Part shown: one piece after another, positions 1 through 6,304 of the stretch | Layout of the letters: each line of letters begins with the position of its first letter | Position numbering within the stretch: position 1 is the stretch's first letter | Assembly: GCA_039812375.1 (NCBI GenBank) | Contig: JBDIAO010000102.1 | Span: forward strand, 1 to 9,172 | From: JAGOME01 sp039812375 | GTDB lineage: Bacteria > Actinomycetota > Actinomycetes > Actinomycetales > Dermatophilaceae | Direction of reading: 5' to 3' | Length of the DNA: 9,172 nucleotides | Notes under the pieces: generated by a model | The model's database searches: none | What the model was told of the DNA's origin: nothing | Seen by the model: only the letters and a program-made list of their open reading frames with translations | Made by a program: the position numbers and the translations under genes

Positions 1-43
1 GCCGCCGCACGAGGGCAGGAGCAGGGCCCAGGCCGCAGGTCAC
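1..43 (-). CDS. Possible 5' end of a leaderless gene, cut by the window edge
   Basis: A GTG codon at 43-41 on the minus strand opens a frame that stays open for all 14 visible codons (M/V-T-C-G-L-G-P-A-P-A-L-V-R-R) to the window edge. The call rests mainly on the TACTTT box seven bases upstream, which is the right distance for transcription to begin at or next to the GTG. It lies 29 bp after the stop of the LapA-like gene, in the same direction. Fourteen codons are too few to recognise a family, and in DNA this GC-rich such a frame is common by chance. No function is proposed. Confidence 0.25.
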   Translation of the reverse strand, partial: MTCGLGPAPALVRR

Positions 44-50
44 TGAGCCC

Positions 51-56
51 AAAGTA
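51..56 (-). promoter_or_regulatory. Candidate -10 box TACTTT for a leaderless transcript
   Basis: Read on the minus strand the hexamer is TACTTT, which fits the actinobacterial TANNNT -10 pattern. It is followed by seven bases and then a GTG at 43. No convincing -35 hexamer lies 16-18 bp upstream. The spacing matches leaderless starts and parallels the TACGCT box before the methyltransferase gene. This is sequence pattern only. Confidence 0.3.
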
Positions 57-72
57 GCGGTGTGAGTCGTGC

Positions 73-552
73 TCAGCTTGGCGGCTTCTCTTGGGTCTCG
101 GCGAGCTTGCGTTCCGCCTGCGTTGCCCGCTGTTCGGCAGTCTCAATGGCCTGGTTCTGTTCTGCAGCGCGCGAGTCGGCCTCCTGACGCAGAGCCTGGG
201 CCTGCGCCTCTGCGCGGCGTCGCTCCTCGGCCAGGGCAGCCTCACGTTCGGCGAATCCCTGCTGCATCTCCCGCTCCTGCTGCTGCCGGTGTTCCTCGGC
301 GAGTCGGGCGTTCTCCTTGGCCTCCTGACGGAGTCTGCGTGATCTGCGGACCCCGGCGAGGAGGAAGACCCATCCGAGCCACAGAACGATGACGATCCCG
401 GCCCCTGTGAGGAGCAGGAGGAGTGGCGGGAGGACCAGAGTTCCTCCTGGGACACCGATGGAGACAGTGGACGTTGCGGCTGCGGTCCCGATGAACAAGA
501 TGGTGCCGACGGCGGCCGCAACGAGGATGAGGATGATGCCAAAGAGGATCAT
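73..552 (-). CDS. LapA-like small membrane protein with C-terminal coiled coil
   Basis: This 159-residue protein has two hydrophobic segments (about residues 1-25 and 39-67) joined by a short Thr/Ser/Gly-rich loop. A basic Arg cluster (69-75, V-R-R-S-R-R-L-R) follows the second, as expected for the cytoplasmic edge of the membrane. Residues 75-155 are rich in Glu, Gln, Ala and Arg without helix breakers, so they should form a long cytoplasmic coiled coil. The two-helix layout resembles the LapA domain (DUF1049) proteins common in actinobacteria, whose role there is not established. The ATG at 552 is chosen because AAGGA lies five bases upstream and because the open frame further upstream (to 693) is a low-complexity Arg/Pro/Ala stretch. 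The gene lies downstream of the helicase in the same direction, but a strong terminator separates them, so it probably has its own promoter. The membrane/coiled-coil architecture is secure; the family name is moderately sure. Confidence 0.8.
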   Translation of the reverse strand: MILFGIILILVAAAVGTILFIGTAAATSTVSIGVPGGTLVLPPLLLLLTGAGIVIVLWLGWVFLLAGVRRSRRLRQEAKENARLAEEHRQQQEREMQQGFAEREAALAEERRRAEAQAQALRQEADSRAAEQNQAIETAEQRATQAERKLAETQEKPPS

Positions 553-557
553 GAGAG

Positions 558-562
558 TCCTT
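558..562 (-). promoter_or_regulatory. Ribosome binding site AAGGA that fixes the LapA-like start
   Basis: On the minus strand AAGGA is followed by the five bases CTCTC and then the ATG at 552. No comparable site precedes the further-upstream in-frame start at 693. Confidence 0.6.
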
Positions 563-620
563 CGAACGGGGTGCGAGGTGGGACGCGTGGTGCTTCGTCC
601 GTCTGCCGTTTTCTGATGGC

Positions 621-626
621 AGGCTA
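621..626 (-). promoter_or_regulatory. Candidate -10 box (TAGCCT) for the LapA-like gene
   Basis: TAGCCT on the minus strand fits TANNNT. It would place the transcript start near 614, giving a leader of about 60 bases that includes the AAGGA site. TAACCT at 698-693 is an equally good alternative. No -35 consensus is visible, so this is weak. Confidence 0.2.
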
Positions 627-796
627 GCGCGGCAAGCCAGTCCCGCCGGGGACGCCGCGCCTGCCGGGCGGCGCCGGGCCTGCCGGGCAGCAAGGTTAGC
701 CCTGTTGTCCACGGCCCAGACGGTGCTTGGGGCCACGAGATAGCCGAGCAGGGCCACAGTCGGGATCGTCCTCGTCCACCTGCCGACTGACGACAC

Positions 797-851
797 CCCG
801 AAACCCTGGCGTCACCCCGGCAACCTTCCGGGGCGAAGCCAGGGTTTCGGG
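797..851 (-). terminator. Large hairpin terminator of the helicase gene
   Basis: The outer arms 797-810 and 838-851 are perfectly complementary over 14 bp (CCCGAAACCCTGGC and its reverse complement). Inside them an internal loop (gtca/cgaa) leads to a second perfect 6-bp stem, CCCCGG (815-820) with CCGGGG (828-833), and a seven-base loop. It begins one base after the helicase stop codon. There is no U tract, which is usual for actinobacterial terminators. It separates the helicase from the downstream LapA-like gene. Confidence 0.8.
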
Positions 852-863
852 ATCATCCCGAAA
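845..863 (-). terminator. Small alternative hairpin around the helicase stop codon
   Basis: TTTCGGGA (845-852) and TCCCGAAA (856-863) form a perfect 8-bp inverted repeat whose three-base loop is the helicase stop codon itself. Its 845-852 arm overlaps the arm used by the larger terminator (838-851), so the two structures exclude each other. While ribosomes occupy the stop codon the small hairpin cannot form and the large one can. Confidence 0.55.
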
Positions 864-3243
864 AGGTGGGGCTGGTGCGACTAATGAGGCTAGCGGGGCT
901 GAGGGGTAAGGGGTCTCTGGGCGTCAGCGCTCCGAGACAGGCTCGCAGGACGCGGACCGCCCCGTCCTTGTCCAGCGGCTCGTTGCCGTTGCCGCACTTG
1001 GGTGACTGCACACAGGACGGACACCCCTGGGCGCACCGGCAGGTCGTCACCGCCTCCAGGGTGGCCGTCCACCAGCCGCAGAGGGCGGCATAGGCCCGCT
1101 CGGCGAACCCCGCGCCTGCGGGGTAGCCGTCAAAGACCATGATCGTGGGTTCACCGGTGTCCGGGTGACACACCGTGGACACCCCGCCGACGTCCCAGCG
1201 GTCCGAGGTGGCGACGAGGGGCAGCAGGGAGATCGCCGCGTGTTCCGCAGCGTGCAGCGCCCCCGCAACGGCCGATGGCGGGATACCCGCCGCAGCAAGG
1301 ACATCCGCAGTCAACGTCCACCACACCGCTGCGGTGACGAACTCCCGCTCGGGCAGATCGAGCGGGTGCTGGCCGAGCACCTCCCCCGCGGGCGATCGCC
1401 GCAAGAAGCCGGTCACCCGCGTGGTCACGCGCACCCGCCCGAACGAGGCGCTCACCCCGTCCCCACCGGGCGTCGCCGCGGTGCGCAACGTCTGCAAGAT
1501 GCTGAACGTGCTGTCCGACTGAGCCGTGGTCGACCAGCCTGGATCCCCGGCCACGACGCGCGCGGAGCACGCAGCGAGGTCGAGTTCGGTGACCACCCAC
1601 GTCTGACCCTGGTGGATGTGCACTGCACCGGCGTGGAGCTGACCGTGCGCGGCACCTTCGTCGATCGTTCCGAGTACGCGCCCGGAGTGGCCATCGACGA
1701 TGGTGATCTGGTCCCCGACCCCGCGCAGCGAGATGTGGTCACCGGGGCGGTCGGCGCGCGCCCAGAACCAGCCAGCTGGCCGTCTGCGGAGGATCCGCGC
1801 CCGGGTCAGCGCCTCGAGGAGGTCACGGGACTGTGGGCCGAACAGTGGCAGATCCGCCTCAGTGAGCGGCAGCTCGGCTGCAGCCGCGGCCAGGTGTGGC
1901 GTGAGCACACGCGGATTTTCCGGGTCCATCACGCTCGCCTCGACCGGAGCAGCGAACACCGCCTCAGGGTGTGCCATGACGTAGGTGTCCAACGGATCGT
2001 CCGCGGCGATGAGCACCGCCAAAGCCGGTCGCCCGGCCCGCCCAGCCCGTCCCGCTTGCTGCCACAGGCTGGCCCGTCGCCCCGGCCACCCGGCGATCAG
2101 GACGGCGTCCAGCCCGCTGATGTCGACCCCGAGCTCGAGGGCGCTGGTTGCGGCCAGGCCACGCAGCTCGCCCGAGCGCAGGGCGCGCTCCAGGGCTCGG
2201 CGATCCTCCGGCAGGTAGCCGCCGCGGTATGCCGCCACCGGCGGTCGAGGATCTCCGGTCCGGTCGGACAGCCTCCGAGCTGCTCGCGACGCGAGCACCT
2301 CGCAACCGGCGCGGCTGCGGGCGAAGGCCAGGGTCTGCACCCCCGAGTCGACGAGGTCGGCCATGAGGTCCGCGGCCTCGCTGATCGCGGATCGGCGACC
2401 CCCCGGCCCCTCCTCGGGCTCCCAGAGCGCGAAGGTGAGCGCCTCCCGCGGTGAGGTGTCCTCGGTGACCGGGCGCACCGGCATACCGATGAGGCGACTG
2501 GCGTGGGCATGCGGTTCAGCGACTGTTGCCGACGCCAGGACGAAGCGAGGCTGCGCCCCATAGCGCGCGGCGACTCGGCGCAAACGGCGCAGCACGGCGG
2601 CGACGTGCGCGCCGAACACTCCACGGCAGACGTGGCACTCATCGACGACGACCCAGCGCAGGGCCCGCAGGAAGGACCGCCAGCGCTCGTGCCCGGGCAG
2701 CAGGGAATGATGCAACAGGTCGGGGTTGGTCAGGACGAGGTGGGCGTGCTCCCGGATCCAGCGGCGCTCCTGCGCGGAGGTGTCGCCGTCATAGGTGGCG
2801 GCCCGCACCCCGGGCACGGCCAGTGCTTCGACCCGGGCCAGCTGGTCGGCGGCGAGCGCCTTGGTCGGGGCCAGATAGAGCGCACTCGCGGTGCGGCCCG
2901 ACGAGGATGCCGCGCCGTCCACGAGGTCGGAGAGGACGGGCACCAGGTAGGCCAGGCTCTTCCCGGAGGCCGTCCCGGTCGCCAAGACGACGTGCTCACC
3001 GTTCCGGACGGCCTCCATCGCCACCCGCTGATGGCTCCACGGGGTGCTGATGCCCGCCCCGACGACGGCGGACAGCACCGGGGGTGCCACCCAGTCCGGC
3101 CAGGATGCCGGCACAGCTGGCCGGCGTGGCAACTGCTCGACGTGACGCAGCCGGCCGGGGTGCGCGCCGGCGAGACGCTCGAGCAGCACGAGCGGGTCGG
3201 CTCCACTGGACACGGGCGTTACGGTAATCCTCGACACGGACAC
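853..3243 (-). CDS. DEAD/DEAH-box superfamily-2 helicase, MrfA/YprA (Hrq1-like) type with C-terminal cysteine cluster
   Basis: This 796-residue protein carries a full set of SF2 helicase motifs. The Q-motif-like region is around W69-S-H-Q72. Walker A is ATGTASGKS (88-96, catalytic K95), motif II is D201-E-C-H204, and motif III is S-A-T (238-240). Motif V is SALELGVDI (367-375) and motif VI is QAGRAGR (396-402). The C-terminal third holds the accessory region typical of the family (DUF1998/MZB), ending in C735-x-C737-x3-C741-x2-C744-x5-C750, a likely zinc site. B. subtilis MrfA (YprA) of this family acts in repair of mitomycin C damage, and eukaryotic Hrq1 is related; DNA repair here is inferred from the family. 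The start is GTG at 3243. Its Shine-Dalgarno is weak (GAGAG), and a second GTG at 3237 is a close alternative. It is divergent from the STAS gene with 46 bp between starts, as in Streptomyces beside bldG. Confidence 0.93.
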   Translation of the reverse strand: MSVSRITVTPVSSGADPLVLLERLAGAHPGRLRHVEQLPRRPAVPASWPDWVAPPVLSAVVGAGISTPWSHQRVAMEAVRNGEHVVLATGTASGKSLAYLVPVLSDLVDGAASSSGRTASALYLAPTKALAADQLARVEALAVPGVRAATYDGDTSAQERRWIREHAHLVLTNPDLLHHSLLPGHERWRSFLRALRWVVVDECHVCRGVFGAHVAAVLRRLRRVAARYGAQPRFVLASATVAEPHAHASRLIGMPVRPVTEDTSPREALTFALWEPEEGPGGRRSAISEAADLMADLVDSGVQTLAFARSRAGCEVLASRAARRLSDRTGDPRPPVAAYRGGYLPEDRRALERALRSGELRGLAATSALELGVDISGLDAVLIAGWPGRRASLWQQAGRAGRAGRPALAVLIAADDPLDTYVMAHPEAVFAAPVEASVMDPENPRVLTPHLAAAAAELPLTEADLPLFGPQSRDLLEALTRARILRRRPAGWFWARADRPGDHISLRGVGDQITIVDGHSGRVLGTIDEGAAHGQLHAGAVHIHQGQTWVVTELDLAACSARVVAGDPGWSTTAQSDSTFSILQTLRTAATPGGDGVSASFGRVRVTTRVTGFLRRSPAGEVLGQHPLDLPEREFVTAAVWWTLTADVLAAAGIPPSAVAGALHAAEHAAISLLPLVATSDRWDVGGVSTVCHPDTGEPTIMVFDGYPAGAGFAERAYAALCGWWTATLEAVTTCRCAQGCPSCVQSPKCGNGNEPLDKDGAVRVLRACLGALTPRDPLPLSPASLISRTSPTFSG

Positions 3244-3289
3244 CCACTCTCAGGCCCATGCCGTGCCCAGCCGTCTCAGGAGCAGCACT
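3244..3289. promoter_or_regulatory. Compact divergent start region between helicase and STAS genes
   Basis: Only 46 bp separate the two GTG starts, so at least one promoter must lie inside the coding sequence of the opposite gene. For the plus strand, TACGGT at 3220-3225 fits TANNNT and lies inside the first codons of the helicase. No -35 consensus was found. Expression of the two genes may interfere. Confidence 0.35.
3278..3282 (+). promoter_or_regulatory. Ribosome binding site AGGAG that fixes the STAS start
   Basis: AGGAG is followed by a seven-base spacer and GTG at 3290. The in-frame GTG at 3263 lacks such a site, and the nine extra residues it would add do not look like the start of a STAS domain. 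Confidence 0.75.
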
Positions 3290-3634
3290 GTGGAGCTATC
3301 GGTCGCCGCTGCCACCAGCGACCCCGACGTCGCCGTGGTGCGCGTCGCAGGGGAGGTCGACGTCTACACCGCGCCGCAGCTGCGCAGCGCCCTCGACACC
3401 CTCATCGCCCGGCAACGGGTACGCCTCGTCGTCGACTTAGACGAGGTGACCTTCATCGACTCCACCGGCCTGGGGGTCCTCGTCGGCCGCCTGCGACTTG
3501 CTGCGCACCACCACGGGTGGGTCCGGATCATCTGCTCCAACGAGCGGACCCTGCGGGCTTTCACCATCACCGGCCTCGACCGGGTCTTCGTCATCACCGG
3601 CTCCCTCGAGGACGCGCTGCACGCGACGAGCTGA
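3290..3634 (+). CDS. bldG: BldG-like STAS-domain anti-sigma factor antagonist
   Basis: The protein has 114 residues and consists of one STAS domain, the usual length of single-domain anti-anti-sigma factors. Landmarks are GEVDVYTAPQLR (21-32), LVVDLDEVTFID (46-57), the phosphorylation motif D57-S58-T59-G60-L61-G62 and the late ITGLDRVF segment. In this family the conserved Ser (S58; Ser57 in Streptomyces BldG by my recollection) is phosphorylated by a partner anti-sigma kinase, and only the unphosphorylated form sequesters the anti-sigma factor. The GEVDVYTAP wording and the divergent helicase plus downstream pyrophosphatase match the Streptomyces bldG locus as I recall it. In that locus an RsbW-like anti-sigma gene follows bldG. 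Here the pyrophosphatase gene follows directly, so the partner kinase must be encoded elsewhere or be absent. The family is very secure; the orthology is likely but untested. Confidence 0.92.
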   Translation: MELSVAAATSDPDVAVVRVAGEVDVYTAPQLRSALDTLIARQRVRLVVDLDEVTFIDSTGLGVLVGRLRLAAHHHGWVRIICSNERTLRAFTITGLDRVFVITGSLEDALHATS

Positions 3635-3668
3635 CCCGGTGCGCGCCGCGAGCTGACCCGGTGCACGC
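3627..3668 (+). repeat. 22-bp-period direct repeat spanning the STAS stop codon
   Basis: CGAGCTGACCCGGTGC occurs at 3627-3642 and again at 3649-3664. With one mismatch the match extends to 20 bases (3627-3646 and 3649-3668). The first copy contains the STAS stop codon TGA (3632-3634). A degenerate third unit sharing GGCTGA-like bases may lie at 3671-3686. It looks like a small tandem duplication of the gene's 3' end. Confidence 0.75.
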
Positions 3669-3715
3669 GGTGGGCTGAGGGCCGACCTGCGTCCTCCTGG
3701 CCAGTGGCCACCGCT

Positions 3716-3730
3716 GTCCACGACGTGGAC
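3716..3730. promoter_or_regulatory. Perfect dyad GTCCACG-A-CGTGGAC, possible operator
   Basis: Seven-base arms flank a single central base, too tight for an RNA hairpin but ideal for a dimeric DNA-binding protein. Its centre (3723) lies 21.5 bp before the centre of the first CRP-like site, so all three dyads would sit on about the same face of the helix. The binding protein is unknown. Confidence 0.45.
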
Positions 3731-3736
3731 GAGGTC

Positions 3737-3752
3737 AGTGACAGTCGTCACA
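3737..3752. promoter_or_regulatory. CRP/GlxR-type site 1 (AGTGA-N6-TCACA)
   Basis: AGTGA-CAGTCG-TCACA differs from the CRP-family consensus TGTGA-N6-TCACA only at the first base. Internally it also reads as the perfect dyad GTGAC-AGTC-GTCAC. It lies 22 bp centre to centre from site 2. CRP-family regulators of actinobacteria (GlxR, mycobacterial Crp) bind this type of sequence. Binding here is inferred. Confidence 0.6.
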
Positions 3753-3758
3753 CCCCCG

Positions 3759-3774
3759 CGTGAGTGTCGTCACA
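3759..3774. promoter_or_regulatory. CRP/GlxR-type site 2 (CGTGA-N6-TCACA)
   Basis: CGTGA-GTGTCG-TCACA fits the Y-GTGA-N6-TCAC-R pattern that I recall for mycobacterial Crp, and differs from TGTGA-N6-TCACA by one base. If transcription starts near 3826 (from the TAAGGT box), this site is centred near -59.5 and site 1 near -81.5, positions typical of class I activation. Thirteen of fifteen bases are shared with site 1 across the core. Confidence 0.6.
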
Positions 3775-3813
3775 GCACCGGGGGGCGCTGCCGTCGCCGC
3801 CGGGCCCAGAAGG

Positions 3814-3819
3814 TAAGGT
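3814..3819 (+). promoter_or_regulatory. Candidate -10 box TAAGGT for the pyrophosphatase gene
   Basis: TAAGGT fits TANNNT and would start transcription near 3826, giving a leader of about 100 bases. The -35 position (about 3791-3796, CCGTCG) is poor, as would suit an activator-dependent promoter with the CRP-like sites just upstream. The assignment is by pattern only. Confidence 0.35.
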
Positions 3820-3917
3820 CCCACGCGGTGGCTCGCGCTTATGGCGTCGCGGCGACCCAAACGCTCTTGCGTCACGGCGCGTGCTTCGGTTGATGGCTGC
3901 GCCCAAACCCGCTTTCT

Positions 3918-3923
3918 AGGAGG
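3918..3923 (+). promoter_or_regulatory. Strong Shine-Dalgarno AGGAGG of hppA
   Basis: AGGAGG is followed by a five-base spacer (ATGGA) and then ATG at 3929. It is the best ribosome binding site in the window and suggests high expression. Confidence 0.85.
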
Positions 3924-3928
3924 ATGGA

Positions 3929-6283
3929 ATGGCCCCACTCGCGGTTGCGAGCGCCCCGTCGGCGAGCGGCCTCGACCTCGTCGGGTCGAACCTCAGCATC
4001 GTCATCGCCATCGCGGTTATCGCCGTGTTCGCGCTCGTCATGGGGTTCTTCTTCCGTCGTCAGGTCCTGACCCACGACACCGGCACCGACAACATGCGCA
4101 CCATCGGTGCTGCGGTCGAGGAGGGGGCCCAGGCCTACCTCGCCCGCCAGTTCAAGACCCTGAGCGTCTTCGTCGTCATCGTCTTCGGCCTGCTACTGCT
4201 CCTGCCGGCGGACACCGCAGCGATCCGGTGGGGTCGCTCCGGGTTCTTCGTCCTCGGTGCGTTGTTCTCGGCTGCTATCGGCTACCTGGGGATGAGCCTG
4301 GCAGTCAAGGCGAACGTCCGGGTCGCCGCCGCTGCCCGCCAGCCGGACGGCCGGGACGAGGGCATGAAGATCGCCTTCCGCACCGGCGGCGTGGTCGGGA
4401 TGGCCACCGTGGGGCTTGGTCTGCTCGGCGCGTCCATCGTCGTTCTGCTCTACAAGGGGGACGCCCCCAAGGTCCTCGAAGGCTTCGGCTTCGGCGCCGC
4501 CCTCCTCGCGATGTTCATGCGGGTCGGTGGCGGCATCTTCACCAAGGCCGCGGACGTCGGAGCAGACCTCGTCGGCAAAGTCGAGGCGGGAATCCCCGAG
4601 GACGACCCGCGCAACGCCGCGACGATCGCCGACAACGTCGGGGACAACGTCGGCGACTGCGCCGGTATGGCGGCCGACCTCTTCGAGTCGTATGCCGTCA
4701 CCCTCGTCGCCGCGCTCATCCTCGGCTCGGTCGCCTTCGGCACCTACGGACTGGTGTTCCCGCTCATCGTCCCGGCAATCGGCGCGGTCACCGCGCTCCT
4801 CGGGGTCTTCATCACCCGGGCCCGTCCCGGCGAGAACCCGCTCAAGGCGATCAACCGCGGTTTCTACATCGCCGCGCTGATCTCCGCGATCCTCTCTGCG
4901 ATCGCCGCGTTCGTCTATCTGCCGGCGACCTACAAGGAACTCGGTTCGACGAACGAGCAGGTCAGCGCACTGTCCGGCAACCCCCGGTATGCCGCCATCC
5001 TTGCGGTCTTCATCGGCATCATCCTGGCCGGCATCATCCTTTGGCTCACCGGACACTTCACCGGCACCGACAGCCGTCCGACGATCGACGTCGCACGCAC
5101 CTCGCTCACCGGGCCGGCGACGGTCGTGCTCTCCGGCATCGGCGTTGGGCTCGAGTCGGCGGTCTACACCGCGGCGATCATCGGCGGTGCGGTCTATCTC
5201 GCCTATCTCCTCGGTGGCGGCTCGGTGGCCCTGGCTCTCTTCCTGGTCGCCTTGGCAGGCTGTGGCCTGCTGACCACCGTCGGGGTCATTGTCGCGATGG
5301 ACACCTTCGGCCCGGTCTCGGACAACGCCCAGGGCATCGCCGAGATGTCCGGTGATGTCGACGAGGAGGGCGCGAAGGTCCTCACCGAGCTGGACGCGGT
5401 GGGCAACACGACGAAGGCCATCACCAAGGGGATCGCCATCGCGACCGCTGTCCTGGCCGCAACCGCCCTCTTCGGCTCCTACACCGATGCCTGGCAGCGG
5501 GCGTTCGTCGGCATCAAGGACCCTGGCTCGACGACGGCGGATGAGGCGAAGACCTTCATCACCGACGCACAGGCGCTGATCACCACGCCGAGCACCCTCG
5601 TCGGGGTCCTCCTCGGCGCTGCAGTCGTCTTCCTCTTCTCCGGCCTGGCCATCAATGCGGTGACCCGCGCGGCCGGTGCCATCGTCTTCGAGGTGCGTCG
5701 TCAGTTCCGGGAGATCCCCGGGATCATGGAGGGCACTACCAAGCCCGAGTACGGCAAGGTCGTCGACATCTGCACCAAGGACTCGCTGCGCGAGCTCGCT
5801 ACCCCCGGCCTGCTCGCCGCGCTCACCCCGATCGCCATCGGATTCGGCCTGGGGATCGGCCCGCTGGCTGGCTTCCTCGCCGGTGCGATCGGCGCTGGCG
5901 CGCTCATGGCCGTGTTCCTCGCCAACTCCGGAGGCTCCTGGGACAACGCGAAGAAGATCGTTGAGGACGGTGCCCATGGTGGCAAGGGGAGTGACGCCCA
6001 CGCCGCAACCGTCATCGGCGACACCGTTGGCGATCCGTTCAAGGACACCGCCGGGCCGGCGATCAACCCGCTGATCAAGGTGATGAACCTGGTGTCGGTG
6101 CTCGTGGCCCCAGCCATCGTCACGCTCTCGGTCGGGGCCTCGGCGAATGCGCCGATCCGATACGGCATCGCTGCCGCCGCATTCGTCATCATCGTCGCTG
6201 CGGTCGCGGTCTCCAGAGGGCGGGATCTGGCGATCGGTGGCGACCGCGAGCCCGAGCCTGCGGCGGTGGACCTGAGGACGTGA
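3929..6283 (+). CDS. hppA: Membrane-bound proton-translocating pyrophosphatase, K+-independent type
   Basis: This 784-residue integral membrane enzyme (family range roughly 660-800) hydrolyses cytoplasmic pyrophosphate and couples it to H+ pumping across the cell membrane. Hydrophobic segments alternate with conserved loops throughout, consistent with about 15-16 membrane spans. The pyrophosphate-Mg site shows as DVGADLVGKVE (209-219) and the Asp-rich D235-N-V-G-D239-N-V-G-D243 run. Late motifs are GGSWDNAKK, GSDAHAATVIGD and D702-P-F-K-D706. The sequence G492-N-T-T-K496-A-I-T499-K-G has Lys and Thr where K+-dependent enzymes have Ala and Gly, which marks the K+-independent class. The C-terminal tail (REPEPAAVDLRT) is hydrophilic. 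It probably has its own promoter, perhaps under CRP-type control, and ends at a strong terminator. Identification is very secure; ion specificity for H+ rather than Na+ follows from the K+-independent class. Confidence 0.97.
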   Translation: MAPLAVASAPSASGLDLVGSNLSIVIAIAVIAVFALVMGFFFRRQVLTHDTGTDNMRTIGAAVEEGAQAYLARQFKTLSVFVVIVFGLLLLLPADTAAIRWGRSGFFVLGALFSAAIGYLGMSLAVKANVRVAAAARQPDGRDEGMKIAFRTGGVVGMATVGLGLLGASIVVLLYKGDAPKVLEGFGFGAALLAMFMRVGGGIFTKAADVGADLVGKVEAGIPEDDPRNAATIADNVGDNVGDCAGMAADLFESYAVTLVAALILGSVAFGTYGLVFPLIVPAIGAVTALLGVFITRARPGENPLKAINRGFYIAALISAILSAIAAFVYLPATYKELGSTNEQVSALSGNPRYAAILAVFIGIILAGIILWLTGHFTGTDSRPTIDVARTSLTGPATVVLSGIGVGLESAVYTAAIIGGAVYLAYLLGGGSVALALFLVALAGCGLLTTVGVIVAMDTFGPVSDNAQGIAEMSGDVDEEGAKVLTELDAVGNTTKAITKGIAIATAVLAATALFGSYTDAWQRAFVGIKDPGSTTADEAKTFITDAQALITTPSTLVGVLLGAAVVFLFSGLAINAVTRAAGAIVFEVRRQFREIPGIMEGTTKPEYGKVVDICTKDSLRELATPGLLAALTPIAIGFGLGIGPLAGFLAGAIGAGALMAVFLANSGGSWDNAKKIVEDGAHGGKGSDAHAATVIGDTVGDPFKDTAGPAINPLIKVMNLVSVLVAPAIVTLSVGASANAPIRYGIAAAAFVIIVAAVAVSRGRDLAIGGDREPEPAAVDLRT

Positions 6284-6304
6284 TGCGCTGAGCGCAGCAC
6301 ACCA

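Larger units (their letters stand above)
553..796. other. Non-coding spacer between helicase terminator and LapA-like gene
   Basis: I see no convincing gene here. The minus-strand frames that cross it encode low-complexity Arg/Pro/Ala sequence. On the minus strand two TANNNT hexamers could be -10 boxes for the LapA-like gene: TAACCT (698-693) and TAGCCT (626-621). Neither has a clear -35 partner. An imperfect 14-base direct repeat (consensus gcctgccgggcRgc) lies at 659-672 and 678-691, with a 19-bp period and one difference. Confidence 0.5.
3635..3928 (+). other. 294-bp intergenic region: regulatory stretch before the pyrophosphatase
   Basis: No gene is supported here. The open frame that starts at ATG 3841 and overlaps the pyrophosphatase is an Arg/His-rich shadow. 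The stretch holds the direct repeat at the STAS stop, a repeated TGGCCA (3698-3703, 3705-3710), a perfect dyad (3716-3730), two CRP-like sites (3737-3774), a TANNNT box (3814-3819) and the strong Shine-Dalgarno site at 3918-3923. Confidence 0.6.

Noticed and set aside
242..796. 184-residue minus-strand frame with a hydrophobic N-terminus upstream of the LapA-like gene
   Set aside because: Only about 25 residues look protein-like. The rest is Arg/Ala/Pro-rich and overlaps the LapA-like gene in another frame, and no ribosome binding site precedes it.
1165..3678. Long plus-strand frames (429 and 391 residues) opposite the helicase
   Set aside because: They are antisense shadows of a gene with a full set of helicase motifs, and their products show no recognisable family.
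3826..3928. Riboswitch in the hppA leader
   Set aside because: I found only a weak 5-bp pairing (3876-3880 with 3899-3903) and no recognisable aptamer core.
3841..5355. 504-residue plus-strand frame starting upstream of hppA
   Set aside because: It is Arg/His/Gly-rich without domains and is out of frame with hppA; ATG 3841 has no ribosome binding site.
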